Below the pieces are notes generated by a model. The model was not told where the DNA came from, made no database searches, and saw only the letters and a list, made by a program, of their open reading frames with translations. Shown here in pieces: positions 46,929-56,009 of a stretch of DNA of 64,000 nucleotides (position 1 is the first letter of the stretch; each line of letters starts with the position of its first letter). The position numbers were made by a program, and so were the translations under genes. This stretch comes from an uncultured Rhizobiaceae group bacterium (GTDB lineage Bacteria > Pseudomonadota > Alphaproteobacteria > Rhizobiales > Rhizobiaceae): NCBI GenBank assembly GCA_937958815.1, contig CALGMR010000009.1, positions 124,001-188,000 on the forward strand, in the 5' to 3' direction.

Positions 46929-48296
46929 TTAAGGGGTTACCAAAAGATCGAGAACTTGATTGAAATCACTGTCTTCATTCATCAATGACATGACTGCCTT
47001 CTCAATTTCAAAAACGCGCTTTTCTGGCAAAGTTGACCCTGCAAATGCGCGATATTTCTCAACAATTTCCTGTTCAGTCGGCTGAGGGTCTGGGCCGCCG
47101 CTTGCTTCTACCAGGCCACTTTCGAACGCTGTTCCATCTTTCAAAGTGATATTCACCCTCGCCAGACGACGCGCAGGATAGCCATCTTCACACTCCTGAT
47201 CGATATGGACATCCACGCGTTTGGTCATCTGGATCAAATGATCATCTGAAAAGCTGGCCTCTGTCACTTCATCGACACCCACCACGCCCCGCACCATTGC
47301 TGCGGCCACAGGCCATGCCAGTGAATATTGCGCCAATGGTGATGTGTCTGGAACTTCGTTGTTCAGCTCTGCAGAATAGACAAAGGTGAAAATATCAATC
47401 TTCTCTATACTGCTTGGTTCAATTTTGTGGATTTTGCGCAGATCCAACGCGGCATCAATTGCAGCGTGTGCCCAGCGGCAAATCGGATACGGCTTTATGT
47501 ATTGTTGCTCGGTCAGCCAGTTTTTCCCCAAATCGGCCCAAGCGAATTGTGCATCGCCAAATTCAACTGTTGCAGCTGGTGCTCCCGTGAACCCTTGCTC
47601 CGCAATAAGGGCGGCATAAATGCCAACAGGTGCGCCCCACCCTGTCCCGTCATGCAACATGGTGGGGTTTGCAATTTCACGCATCATTTGGCTGCGCGGG
47701 CCATGATATTCTGCAATGCCCAACGCATCACGAAATGTCGATTGATCAGCATTTCGCAGCCGCGCACCAATGGCCGCACAACCAAGAGAGTTCCAAGCGC
47801 CGGAAGTGTGATAGTCTTCAACTGTGGTGTGAAGGGCCAGTGCTGCGCGATAGCCAATTTCGTAACCCAACACCATAGCGACCAGAGCTTCACGACCTGA
47901 GACTTTTTGCACCTCTGCAAATGCACACAGAGCTGGAAACAATGCGGCTCCCGCATGGCCTTTGGAAGGTTGCCACCCGTCGTGGGCATCGAGATTGTCG
48001 ATTTGGGTTGCCGCTGCGAAGCCGTATCCCACGAGCGAAACATTGCGCCCATCAAACGGTAGCCGTGCCACAGGCGCATTCGGTCCGGCAGAAAAATTTT
48101 GAACGGCAAAATCTCGCGCAATAACTGCTGCTTCCAAGTTTCGCGCCGCAGCGAGGACGCCAATCAAATCCAAAATTAAAAGAGCCGCAGTTTTGGTGAC
48201 GCTCGGCGGAATATCGTCAAATTGCAGAGTGTTTACAAACTGAGCAAGGCGAAGAAAGGTGCTAGACGGCTCTTTGAGTGTTTCAACAGTCGTCAT
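46929..48296 (-). CDS. MmgE/PrpD family protein
   Basis: 455 residues of the MmgE/PrpD superfamily (2-methylcitrate dehydratase relatives). VGYGFAAATQIDNLDAHDGW and SKGHAGAALFPALCAFAEV are hallmarks; the catalytic His/Asp loop of dehydratases falls in NLDAHDGW. Many members act on other citrate-like acids or CoA-independent substrates. GAGGGAAC precedes the ATG. It lies 11 bases after the CitE-like lyase gene. Confidence 0.92.
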   Translation of the reverse strand: MTTVETLKEPSSTFLRLAQFVNTLQFDDIPPSVTKTAALLILDLIGVLAAARNLEAAVIARDFAVQNFSAGPNAPVARLPFDGRNVSLVGYGFAAATQIDNLDAHDGWQPSKGHAGAALFPALCAFAEVQKVSGREALVAMVLGYEIGYRAALALHTTVEDYHTSGAWNSLGCAAIGARLRNADQSTFRDALGIAEYHGPRSQMMREIANPTMLHDGTGWGAPVGIYAALIAEQGFTGAPAATVEFGDAQFAWADLGKNWLTEQQYIKPYPICRWAHAAIDAALDLRKIHKIEPSSIEKIDIFTFVYSAELNNEVPDTSPLAQYSLAWPVAAAMVRGVVGVDEVTEASFSDDHLIQMTKRVDVHIDQECEDGYPARRLARVNITLKDGTAFESGLVEASGGPDPQPTEQEIVEKYRAFAGSTLPEKRVFEIEKAVMSLMNEDSDFNQVLDLLVTP

Positions 48297-48307
48297 GTTC
48301 CCTCGCT

Positions 48308-49174
48308 TCAGATCAAACCTATCGCTTGACCTCGTGCCAACTGGTCTTTGGCCACTTCCGCATGAAGCCGCTCAACCATCTTACCGTCTATAGATAACAC
48401 ATTTGCGCTGTGGTTTTCAGGCCGTTCAAATACATCGACAATGCGCTGGGCGGTCTTCAATTCCGCGAGCGACGGGGCAAAAATCTGATTGCAAACTTCT
48501 ATCTGTAATGGGTGGATAAGTGACTTTCCATCCATGCCGAAACGTTTGCCCTGAAGACATTCTTTTTCATAACCGCTGGCGTCTTTGAAATCGTTGTAGA
48601 CGCCGTCCAGAATTTGAATGCCGGCAGCACGGGCAGCCATGACACATTTGCTCAGCACGGGCAGCAGGGCTTCACGGTCTTTCGAGAGCTCTATGCGCGT
48701 TTCTTTCGCTAAGTCATTGGGACCAATGACCAAGCAAGACAGAGGTGTATTGGCTGCGCAATCCGCAATTTCCGAAACATTCAAAATTGAACGGGCGGTT
48801 TCAATCATGGCCCAAAGTTCGATGTTTCGACCGTTCAATTCTTCGGAAAGAATTTGGATGTCTGCGGCAGAATTTACTTTTGGCACCAAGACAGCGTTTG
48901 GGTTTACTTCACACGCAGCTGCAAGGTCGTCCTTGCCCCATGGAGTGTCCAATCCATTGATGCGAATGATCGCAGCGCTCTGGCCTGCACCACTACTTTT
49001 CACAGCAGCACAAGCCGCTTTGCGCGCTTCAAGCTTTTTGTCGACTGCAACAGCATCTTCGAGATCAAATATGATCGCATCGGCTGGCAGCGTCTTGGCT
49101 TTCTCCACAGCCCGCTCGTTTGAAGCGGGCAGATATAATGCGCTGCGCAAAATGGATGGACCTGATTGCTTCAA
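48308..49174 (-). CDS. CitE-like CoA ester lyase
   Basis: 288 residues, HpcH/HpaI superfamily. LYLPASNERAVEKA, IIFDLEDAVAVDKK (metal-binding acid), and GPNDLAKETRIELS are the family motifs. Such proteins cleave malyl-CoA, citramalyl-CoA or similar. Together with MmgE/PrpD this suggests breakdown of a citrate- or citramalate-like acid. Start appears to be TTG at 49174 (no ATG is in frame before the first motif). Preceded by a hairpin. Confidence 0.88.
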   Translation of the reverse strand: MKQSGPSILRSALYLPASNERAVEKAKTLPADAIIFDLEDAVAVDKKLEARKAACAAVKSSGAGQSAAIIRINGLDTPWGKDDLAAACEVNPNAVLVPKVNSAADIQILSEELNGRNIELWAMIETARSILNVSEIADCAANTPLSCLVIGPNDLAKETRIELSKDREALLPVLSKCVMAARAAGIQILDGVYNDFKDASGYEKECLQGKRFGMDGKSLIHPLQIEVCNQIFAPSLAELKTAQRIVDVFERPENHSANVLSIDGKMVERLHAEVAKDQLARGQAIGLI

Positions 49175-49203
49175 ATTGTTGGGCCCTCGACTGCGGTTGA
49201 TAC

Positions 49204-49236
49204 GTTCAGCGGCAAAATATTCTCAAGCCGCTGAAC
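49204..49236 (-). terminator. Hairpin after gabD-type gene
   Basis: gttcagcggc (49204-49213) pairs exactly with 49227-49236, 13-base loop, between the dehydrogenase stop and the CitE-like start. No T run follows, so termination strength is uncertain. Confidence 0.5.
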
Positions 49237-49248
49237 AAAGACTGGCAC

Positions 49249-50688
49249 TTAAAGGCCACCCATCATCATATATTTGATTTCGGTGAACTCATCGACACCA
49301 TGGCTCGATCCCTCGCGGCCCGTGCCGCTTTCTTTCACGCCGCCAAACGGTGCAACTTCTGTCGAAAGTTTTCCGCTGTTGATGCACACCATGCCGTATT
49401 CAAGCGCTTCTGCAACGTTCCAAACCCTACCCACATCACGAGAGTAAAAATAAGACGCTAAACCGTATTGCGTCGCATTGGCGAGTTCGATGACTTCTTC
49501 ATCGGTTTTGAATCGAAATAGAGGCGCTACGGGGCCGAATATTTCATCGCTGCTGACCTTCATGTCAGGTGTCACTTCGGTCAAAACTGTTGGCTCGTAA
49601 AATTGGCCGCCCAGTTCGTGCTTACTCCCGCCCAGTGTGATTTGAGCGCCTTTGTCGACGGCGTCTTGCACAAGGCTTTCAACTTTTTCGATTGCTGCGT
49701 CGCTGATTAGCGGCCCAATGACAACGCCGTCTTTCGTGCCGTCGCCAACCGTCATTTTTCCAACTTCCGTCGATAGTTTTTTGGCGAATTCATCATAGAC
49801 AGCGTCTTGGACATATATGCGGTTTGCACAGACACAGGTTTGACCCGCATTTCTGTATTTTGAAGCGATGGCGCCCTCCACTGCAGCATCAATATCTGCA
49901 TCATCAAACACGATAAATGGCGCATTGCCGCCAAGTTCAAGTCCCATGCGTTTCACGGTGTCGGAGCATTGTTTCATCAGCAATTTGCCCACAGGCGTTG
50001 AACCGGTGAAGGTCAAAGCCCGCACATCAGTGCTTTCGCACATAACGCCACCAATAGCTTTTGCATCACCTGTGACAACATTCAAAACACCGTCTGGCAA
50101 ACCGGCTTCTTGACCAAGGGCAGCGATTGCAAATGCGGTCAAAGGAGTTTCCATGGCGGGCTTTACGACAGCCGTACAACCAACGGCAAATGCAGGCGCA
50201 ACTTTGCGGGTGATCATAGCTGCTGGAAAATTCCAAGGTGTGATGGCAGCGACAACACCAATGGGTTCGCGTGTCACAATAATTCGGCCATCTTCAAATG
50301 GACTTGGAATGGTTTCGCCATAGATGCGTTTGGCTTCTTCAGCATAAAACTCGATGAAAGACGCAGCATAAAGAATTTCGCCGCGGGCTTCTGCCAAAGG
50401 CTTGCCCTGTTCCTTCGTCATGATTTCAGCCAACGCATCGGCATTTTCAACCATCAATTCAAACCAGCGACGCAAAATCGCCGAGCGATCTTTGGCGAGC
50501 ATTTTGGCCCATGGCTTGAAAGCAGCTGTTGCTGCATCAACCGCTTGTTGAGCCTCTTTGGCACCAAAATTTGGAACTTTGGCAAGCTCTGCACCTGTGG
50601 CTGGGTTCAATACCGCAACATCGGCATTGCCAACCCACTTACCATTGATAAGACATTGGTTTTTATGAAAATCTGTTTGGTTACTCAT
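49249..50688 (-). CDS. Succinate-semialdehyde dehydrogenase (GabD type)
   Basis: 479-residue NAD(P)-dependent aldehyde dehydrogenase. VAAITPWNFPAAMITRKV, GLELGGNAPFIVFDDADIDAA (catalytic Glu), and GQTCVCANR (catalytic Cys) follow GabD closely. Oxidises succinate semialdehyde to succinate, possibly also glutarate semialdehyde. AGGAAC precedes the ATG. It is two genes from phaR and faces the PHA operon, whose proposed intermediate is succinate semialdehyde. Confidence 0.9.
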   Translation of the reverse strand: MSNQTDFHKNQCLINGKWVGNADVAVLNPATGAELAKVPNFGAKEAQQAVDAATAAFKPWAKMLAKDRSAILRRWFELMVENADALAEIMTKEQGKPLAEARGEILYAASFIEFYAEEAKRIYGETIPSPFEDGRIIVTREPIGVVAAITPWNFPAAMITRKVAPAFAVGCTAVVKPAMETPLTAFAIAALGQEAGLPDGVLNVVTGDAKAIGGVMCESTDVRALTFTGSTPVGKLLMKQCSDTVKRMGLELGGNAPFIVFDDADIDAAVEGAIASKYRNAGQTCVCANRIYVQDAVYDEFAKKLSTEVGKMTVGDGTKDGVVIGPLISDAAIEKVESLVQDAVDKGAQITLGGSKHELGGQFYEPTVLTEVTPDMKVSSDEIFGPVAPLFRFKTDEEVIELANATQYGLASYFYSRDVGRVWNVAEALEYGMVCINSGKLSTEVAPFGGVKESGTGREGSSHGVDEFTEIKYMMMGGL

Positions 50689-50719
50689 CGTGTTGTTCCT
50701 ATTTCAGCAGGCAAGTGCC

Positions 50720-51610
50720 CTAATTTTTTGCTAGCCAATCGGCAATGACTGCAACTTGTTCATCATTGCGCAAAGTTGGTGTGTGTCCGGTGTTTTCGAT
50801 TTCGACCAGAGTGGTTTCTGGGCCGAAGGTCAACATTTTTTGGGCCGTTTCAGAACTTAAAAAGCTGCTTTCTGCGCCTCTCAAAACAAGCACCGGGCAG
50901 GCAATTTTTTCCCAAATGTCCCACATGTCGACATTGAAATATGAGATCGAGTCACGAAAGGCGTCGCCCACCCGACTGTCCGTCTTCATTTTATAGGTGC
51001 CATGGCTTGTTCGACAGCTTGAGTGCTTGGCCATCATTGCCCAGTCCTGATCGGTCATAGGCGCAAATTCTGAGTAGATTTTGCGCTGATATGCTTCCAC
51101 ATCTTTCAAAGTCTCAAACTCGTCAGATCGGCCAATATATTCAGCAATGGTCATAAGTGCATCGCGGGACACTTCCGGTCCGATATCATTCACAACCAAT
51201 CTTCGAATAGGAGACTGTTGGACAGACGCAAGCACCATACCGATGATTCCGCCCATGGACGTTCCAACCCAGTTCACTTCCGTCACTCCAAGGCGGGCGA
51301 TAAGCGAGTTCATATCGGCGTTGTATTGAAGGTAATTATAGCCTTCTGAAGAGCTGAGATGATCGCTTTCACCTCTGCCAACAACATCAGGACAGACAAC
51401 GCGATAGCGATCGCACATTTTGCCCGCAAAATAATCGAAGTCGTGGGCGTTACGCGTCAATCCGTGAACGCAGAGCAAAGTTTCTTGATGTTTGAATTCT
51501 TCAACGTTGCCCCACTCAAGATAATTGAGTCTGTGAAAACCATGAAAGCCAAGGCCTAAATGATAATGACGTGAACAGGCTTTTGACGGCTTTTTGATCC
51601 TATGAGGCAT
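50720..51610 (-). CDS. Alpha/beta hydrolase
   Basis: 296 residues. Oxyanion region LCVHGLTRNAHDFDY, nucleophile elbow WVGTSMGGIIGM (Ser), His in NTGHTPTL. The acid is less clear: RGAESSFLS stands where Asp is expected. Substrate unknown. The start is 11 bases after the phaR stop, so it is likely cotranscribed with phaR. That context makes a role in PHA oligomer or acyl turnover possible but unproven. Confidence 0.85.
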   Translation of the reverse strand: MPHRIKKPSKACSRHYHLGLGFHGFHRLNYLEWGNVEEFKHQETLLCVHGLTRNAHDFDYFAGKMCDRYRVVCPDVVGRGESDHLSSSEGYNYLQYNADMNSLIARLGVTEVNWVGTSMGGIIGMVLASVQQSPIRRLVVNDIGPEVSRDALMTIAEYIGRSDEFETLKDVEAYQRKIYSEFAPMTDQDWAMMAKHSSCRTSHGTYKMKTDSRVGDAFRDSISYFNVDMWDIWEKIACPVLVLRGAESSFLSSETAQKMLTFGPETTLVEIENTGHTPTLRNDEQVAVIADWLAKN

Positions 51611-51621
51611 TCAGAATTGCT

Positions 51622-52242
51622 CTACTTAAGTGATTTAAGACGCTCTTGAAGGGCATCAATTTGCGATTGAATTTCAGACAGCTCAGAAGAACTGCTTTGT
51701 TTTGCGTTCTGTTTGTCTTCGGCAGGCTGTTTGTTTTGCGTCGTCGACATTCCGCCAAACATTTCCCAAGATTTGCGAAACATTTCCATATTCTGGCGTG
51801 CAAGATTTTGGCTGAACTGCATCATCGCTTGGGTGTTGCGGCCAACCATTGTTTCCATGGCGTCTGCCATTCGGCTTTTTTCCGCTACAAATAATTTCAT
51901 GGATTCAGTCAAATAATCGGGCACCATTTGACCATATGTGTCGCCATACATGCTGATGAGCTGCTTTTGCACCTCAAGGGGAAAATGAAAATTTGAGGGC
52001 TTTGTTTCTTGTTCAAAAATGATCTGGTTCAAAATGCTGCGGGTTATATCTTCACCCGTTTTTTTGTCCTCAATTACAAATGAAACGTCGGCTCGAACCA
52101 ACTCAACAATGTCATCGAGCACAATGTATGAACTCGTTGAGGTGTTATAGAGACGTCGATTTGGATACTTTTTTATCAAAATTACAGCGTCGTCTGTCTT
52201 TGAGGACGCTTCATCGGATATTTCAGACCGCTTATTCGACAT
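51622..52242 (-). CDS. phaR: Polyhydroxyalkanoate synthesis repressor PhaR
   Basis: 206 residues. The N-terminal DNA-binding domain reads IKKYPNRRLYNTSTSSYI, the signature of PhaR, followed by the accumulation-regulator domain EDITRSILNQIIFEQE. C-terminal half is Gln/Asn-rich with a coiled coil. PhaR represses phasin and its own gene and is released when PHA granules form. ATG 52242 is preferred to TTG 52251. Confidence 0.95.
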   Translation of the reverse strand: MSNKRSEISDEASSKTDDAVILIKKYPNRRLYNTSTSSYIVLDDIVELVRADVSFVIEDKKTGEDITRSILNQIIFEQETKPSNFHFPLEVQKQLISMYGDTYGQMVPDYLTESMKLFVAEKSRMADAMETMVGRNTQAMMQFSQNLARQNMEMFRKSWEMFGGMSTTQNKQPAEDKQNAKQSSSSELSEIQSQIDALQERLKSLK

Positions 52243-52344
52243 TTTTGACAATCAATTCATGGTAATTTGGTGCAGTGCGAAAATTTGCGGTGTTCTGGCC
52301 GCTCTTTCGCACCTCAAGAATACACTTTTGTTGCGGCGCAGCAA

Positions 52345-52377
52345 ACAAAAACGCCGACCTCTGATGAGATCGGCGTT
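52345..52377 (-). terminator. Terminator between the phasin gene and phaR
   Basis: AACGCCGA (52350-52357) pairs with TCGGCGTT (52370-52377), with further pairing inside the loop, and a T-rich run follows on the minus strand. It ends the phasin transcript; phaR must have its own promoter in 52243-52344. Confidence 0.8.
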
Positions 52378-52430
52378 CAAAAATCGTTCACAACAATCGG
52401 CAGGGAGGAGAATGCCGACCGAAGAACAGA

Positions 52431-52814
52431 TTACATGCTCAAAGAAAAGCCTTTTGAAAAGGCCAGGCGACCAGCTTCGCCAGTCTCACGCATAACTTTG
52501 CCAGACAACTCAGCAACGTTTTTGTTTTGCTCAGTGTAACGCTCAGCAGCACTAGCAACATTGGATGTCGCAACTTTGTAAAACTCTGCAACATCGTTGG
52601 TTTTGTTCAATGCTTTCACACCGTCGAAAGCCGCTGCAACGTTTGAAACGTAGTTTTCATACATGCGCTTAGCCATTGCTTCGCCGCCTTTGAAAACTGC
52701 TGCATTGAATTCAATCATGCTTTCTACAACTTTTTCGGAGTTGGCGATGTGGTTTGTCACGAATTCCTGCGACTTTTCGAATGTTTCGCTGCTGTCCATA
52801 GTTTTCTTGGTCAT
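52431..52814 (-). CDS. Phasin family protein
   Basis: 127-residue granule-coating protein. The phasin_2-type helix pattern is seen in SSETFEKSQEFVTNHIANSE, GGEAMAKRMYENYVSNVAAA and KVATSNVASAAERYTEQNKN; no membrane helix. It would cover PHA granules made by the PhaEC synthase encoded nearby. ATG 52814 is used; codons upstream to 52919 run through the operator region and are not part of the protein. Two palindromes in its promoter fit control by PhaR. Confidence 0.9.
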   Translation of the reverse strand: MTKKTMDSSETFEKSQEFVTNHIANSEKVVESMIEFNAAVFKGGEAMAKRMYENYVSNVAAAFDGVKALNKTNDVAEFYKVATSNVASAAERYTEQNKNVAELSGKVMRETGEAGRLAFSKGFSLSM

Positions 52815-52891
52815 CTTGTGATCCTTTACATATTTTTGGAAACGCTTGGGGAGGATTTTGCGTTTCGACAATTCACATATAGACAGTTTTT

Positions 52892-52906
52892 TTGTGCAAT
52901 GCAACA
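52892..52906. promoter_or_regulatory. PhaR-type operator, copy 1
   Basis: TTGTGCA-A-TGCAACA, an imperfect 15-base palindrome, 78 bases upstream of the phasin ATG. PhaR proteins bind TGC-rich palindromes. Confidence 0.6.
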
Positions 52907-52911
52907 TTTTT

Positions 52912-52926
52912 TTGTGCAATGCACAA
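52912..52926. promoter_or_regulatory. PhaR-type operator, copy 2
   Basis: TTGTGCA-A-TGCACAA, a perfect 15-base palindrome exactly 20 bases from copy 1, so both face the same side of the helix. Suits cooperative binding of a repressor. Confidence 0.65.
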
Positions 52927-53164
52927 TAAATCTCATTTTTGTCGATGGTTTAGGGAGGGGCAGAACGCTGAAAACCTCAATTTTGGAGGTGTTTTGCAAT
53001 TCTCGCATACCAGAATTGTGCAGATGTGCTTGTGAAATGAAACCATGCATGTTTCCCTCAAACCACTGAAAGTTCACGGTTCTTATATTTGTGGAACCAA
53101 ATGAACCTTTCTACGTTTAAACCGTGAGGCGCACTCGCCATCACAACAACACATAGGAACGCAC

Positions 53165-54826
53165 GTGTCTTCGTCAAACAAAATGAGAGCTGCTCAATTG
53201 CTCGTAAAATGTCTTGAGCATGAAGGTGTTGAATATATCTTCGGGATTCCCGGTGAAGAAAACATCGCAGTCATGGATGCCCTGCTCGACAGTAAGATAA
53301 AGTTTGTTATCACGAGACACGAACAAGCCGCTGCATTTATGGCCGACGTCTATGGCCGCCTTACGGGACGCGCTGGTGTGTGTATGTCAACATTGGGGCC
53401 TGGTGCCACCAACCTTGTGACGGGTGTTGCCGATGCCAATATGGATCGTGCACCAATTGTCGCCATCGCAGGCCAAGGCGCAACAACGCGGATGCATAAG
53501 GAAAGTCACCAGATTCTGGATCTGGTGAACCTTTTCCAACCCATTACAAAATACTCGACGCAAATTCGCGAGCCCGAGATTGTTCCGGAAATTGTGCGAA
53601 AGGCTTTCAAATTTGCGCAAGCAGAAAAACCGGGCGCCGCATTCATCGATTTTCCAGAAAATATCGGCGATATGGAAATCGAAGATATGGAGCCGTTGAA
53701 GGTTCAGTTTGCTGCAACCCCCGTGGCGCCATCCGGGAAGGCAGCCCAAGCAGCTGAAATTATCAGCAAAGCGAAAAACCCAATTATTATCGCTGGCAAT
53801 GGAATTATCCGCCATGATGCTTCCGACGCCCTCGTGGAGTTTGCCGAGGCAATCAATGCGCCCGTGGCCACGACCTTTATGGCAAAAGGCGTCATTCCAT
53901 CTTCACATCCGCTCAGCCTTGGAACCGTGGGCTTGAAAGCTCATGACTTGGTTGCGTTCGGCATTGACGAAGCAGACCTCGTCATCTGTGTCGGTTACGA
54001 TATGGTCGAGTATGATCCGGCCTATTGGAATCCAAAACACGACAAACATATCATCCACATTGATGGCTCCCCTGCAGAAGTAGATACAAATTACATTGTA
54101 GACACGGGCGTTATTGGTGATTTGGCGAATTCGATGCAACGCATTGGCGCAAGATGCGAACGTCAAACAAGCCCAGCCATGAAAGACCTTCGCAAGAAGA
54201 TTGTTGAAGAATTGAACAGGCATGGGGATGATAAGAGCTATCCCGTCAAACCGCAGAAAATTATCTATGATTTGCGCCAAGTGATGGCCCCTGAAGACAT
54301 CGTTATTTCAGACGTTGGTGCACACAAAATGTGGATGGCGCGTATGTTCCAAGCTGAACGTCCGAACACGTGCATCATCTCTAATGGATTTGCATCCATG
54401 GGCATCGCACTGCCCGGCGCGATTGCGGCTAAAATGGTTTATCCGGAGCGCAACATTCTGGCCGTTTGCGGCGACAGTGGTTTCATGATGAACAACCAAG
54501 AGATCGAAACCGCCGTGCGTCTGGGGCTAAACATCACCGTCATAATTTTCAACGACAACAAATATGGTCTGATTGAATGGCACCAATTGCGCGAATACGG
54601 GCGCAAAAGTCATATTGATGTTACAAATCCCGACTTTGTTAAATTTGCAGAGAGCTTTGGTGCGAATGGCTATAAGGTCGAAAAGGCAGAAGACCTGCAA
54701 TCCATTCTAGAAACCGCCATGAACGACGGTGGCGTATCCATCATCGACTGTCCTGTTGATTATTCTGAAAACATGAAACTGACCGAGCGCCTTAAAAGCA
54801 TGAAGTCGCTCGAAGAAGAGGTTTAA
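53165..54826 (+). CDS. Thiamine diphosphate-dependent enzyme, acetolactate synthase large subunit-like
   Basis: 553 residues with the three domains of the acetolactate synthase/decarboxylase superfamily. Catalytic Glu53 in TRHEQAAAF, and the TPP-Mg motif starts GDS at 436 and ends NDN at 463-465. No regulatory small subunit follows, and branched-chain amino acid genes are absent, so true acetolactate synthase activity is doubtful. Cyanobacterial proteins of this type, also annotated acetolactate synthase, act as 2-oxoglutarate decarboxylases that make succinate semialdehyde; the N-terminal half here resembles them as I recall. First gene of a five-gene PHA operon. GTG start at 53165 with AGGAA upstream. 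Confidence 0.85.
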   Translation: MSSSNKMRAAQLLVKCLEHEGVEYIFGIPGEENIAVMDALLDSKIKFVITRHEQAAAFMADVYGRLTGRAGVCMSTLGPGATNLVTGVADANMDRAPIVAIAGQGATTRMHKESHQILDLVNLFQPITKYSTQIREPEIVPEIVRKAFKFAQAEKPGAAFIDFPENIGDMEIEDMEPLKVQFAATPVAPSGKAAQAAEIISKAKNPIIIAGNGIIRHDASDALVEFAEAINAPVATTFMAKGVIPSSHPLSLGTVGLKAHDLVAFGIDEADLVICVGYDMVEYDPAYWNPKHDKHIIHIDGSPAEVDTNYIVDTGVIGDLANSMQRIGARCERQTSPAMKDLRKKIVEELNRHGDDKSYPVKPQKIIYDLRQVMAPEDIVISDVGAHKMWMARMFQAERPNTCIISNGFASMGIALPGAIAAKMVYPERNILAVCGDSGFMMNNQEIETAVRLGLNITVIIFNDNKYGLIEWHQLREYGRKSHIDVTNPDFVKFAESFGANGYKVEKAEDLQSILETAMNDGGVSIIDCPVDYSENMKLTERLKSMKSLEEEV

Positions 54827-54830
54827 CCTG

Positions 54831-55985
54831 ATGCACGCATTTCAATTCCAAACCACCAAATCCATTCTCTGCGAAGTTGGAGCTACAGCCAAAATTGGTG
54901 AGCTCATGGCGCAGATGGGATGCAAGAAGATTGCGTTTGTCACTGACAAGATGATTCTCGAACTTGGGCTTGCTCAAGCCTCTCTTGATGGGCTGAAGGC
55001 AGCTGGTGTTGATGTTCACATCATCGATGACGTTGTTGCTGATCCGCCAGAATCCATGATTTTGACAGCAGTTGAAGAAGCCAAGTCGCAAGGCGTTGAT
55101 GGGGTGGTGTCAGTGGGCGGCGGTTCTTCGCTCGATACGGCCAAACTAATTGCGGTGCTTGTTGGTTCTGATCAACCGATCTCAGAAATGTATGGTATTG
55201 GCTTGGTGCGGGACGATCGCCTGCCACTGGTGTTGGCACCGACAACTGCTGGTACAGGGTCTGAAGTGACGCCAATTTCGATTGTGACGACTGGCACAAA
55301 TGAGAAGAAGGGCGTTGTCTCTCCACAATTGTTGCCTGACTGGGCCATTTTGGACGCTGAACTGACGGTTGGGCTTCCCGCACATGTGACCGCAGCAACC
55401 GGAATTGACGCGATGGTTCACGCCATCGAGGCCTATACTTCGAAGTTCAAGAAAAACATCGTGTCCGACACACTTGCGCGCCAAGCCTTGGAACTTCTGG
55501 GGCAAAATATTCACACAGCATGCACAAATGGCGAAGACCGTGCTGCGCGTTCCAACATGTTGCTGGGTTCTATGCTTGCGGGCATGGCATTTGCGAATGC
55601 ACCAGTGGCTGCCGTTCATGCGCTTGCTTACCCGTTGGGCGGGCATTTTCACGTTCCGCACGGGCTCTCCAATGCATTGGTTTTGCCCTATGTCCTCGAC
55701 TTCAACATGAGCGAAGCCGCAGACACCTATGCTGAAATCGCGCCACTCATCTTCCCTGAACTTGCAGGAAAATCTATAAAACACGCATGTGATGGGATGG
55801 TTGAAGGCTTTAAAGCTATGGGTCCACAATTGGGCATGCAAAGCAAATTGGCCGAGGTTGGGGTCAATCATAATCATCTGCCAATGTTGGCAGAGGACGC
55901 AATGAAACAGACGCGGCTTTTGGTCAACAACCCACGCGAAATGACCTACGAAGCTGCTTTGGAAATCTACACCCAAGCTTTATAA
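54831..55985 (+). CDS. Iron-containing alcohol dehydrogenase
   Basis: 384 residues, group III alcohol dehydrogenase. NAD(P) binding at VVSVGGGSSLDTAK (residues 94-105); metal ligands Asp193, His197, His263 and His277 in GIDAMVHAIEAY and VHALAYPLGGHFHVPHG. The family includes 4-hydroxybutyrate dehydrogenase, lactaldehyde reductase and maleylacetate reductase. It starts four bases after the TPP enzyme stop, so the two are coupled, which suggests that it reduces the aldehyde that enzyme makes. Confidence 0.92.
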   Translation: MHAFQFQTTKSILCEVGATAKIGELMAQMGCKKIAFVTDKMILELGLAQASLDGLKAAGVDVHIIDDVVADPPESMILTAVEEAKSQGVDGVVSVGGGSSLDTAKLIAVLVGSDQPISEMYGIGLVRDDRLPLVLAPTTAGTGSEVTPISIVTTGTNEKKGVVSPQLLPDWAILDAELTVGLPAHVTAATGIDAMVHAIEAYTSKFKKNIVSDTLARQALELLGQNIHTACTNGEDRAARSNMLLGSMLAGMAFANAPVAAVHALAYPLGGHFHVPHGLSNALVLPYVLDFNMSEAADTYAEIAPLIFPELAGKSIKHACDGMVEGFKAMGPQLGMQSKLAEVGVNHNHLPMLAEDAMKQTRLLVNNPREMTYEAALEIYTQAL

Positions 55986-56009
55986 ATCCGATCTCGACAG
56001 GAGTTCCCA

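Larger units (their letters stand above)
52815..53164. other. Divergent promoter region between the phasin gene and the PHA operon
   Basis: 350 bases without a gene. It contains the two operator-like palindromes at 52892-52926, then a region with cctcaattttggagg (52975-52989, a weak hairpin) and ttgtgcagatgtgc near 53015, a loose match to the same palindrome closer to the plus-strand operon. Nothing else recognised. Confidence 0.6.

Noticed and set aside
53165..54826. Branched-chain amino acid operon (ilvB)
   Set aside because: No ilvH small subunit or ilvC follows; the neighbours are PHA genes.
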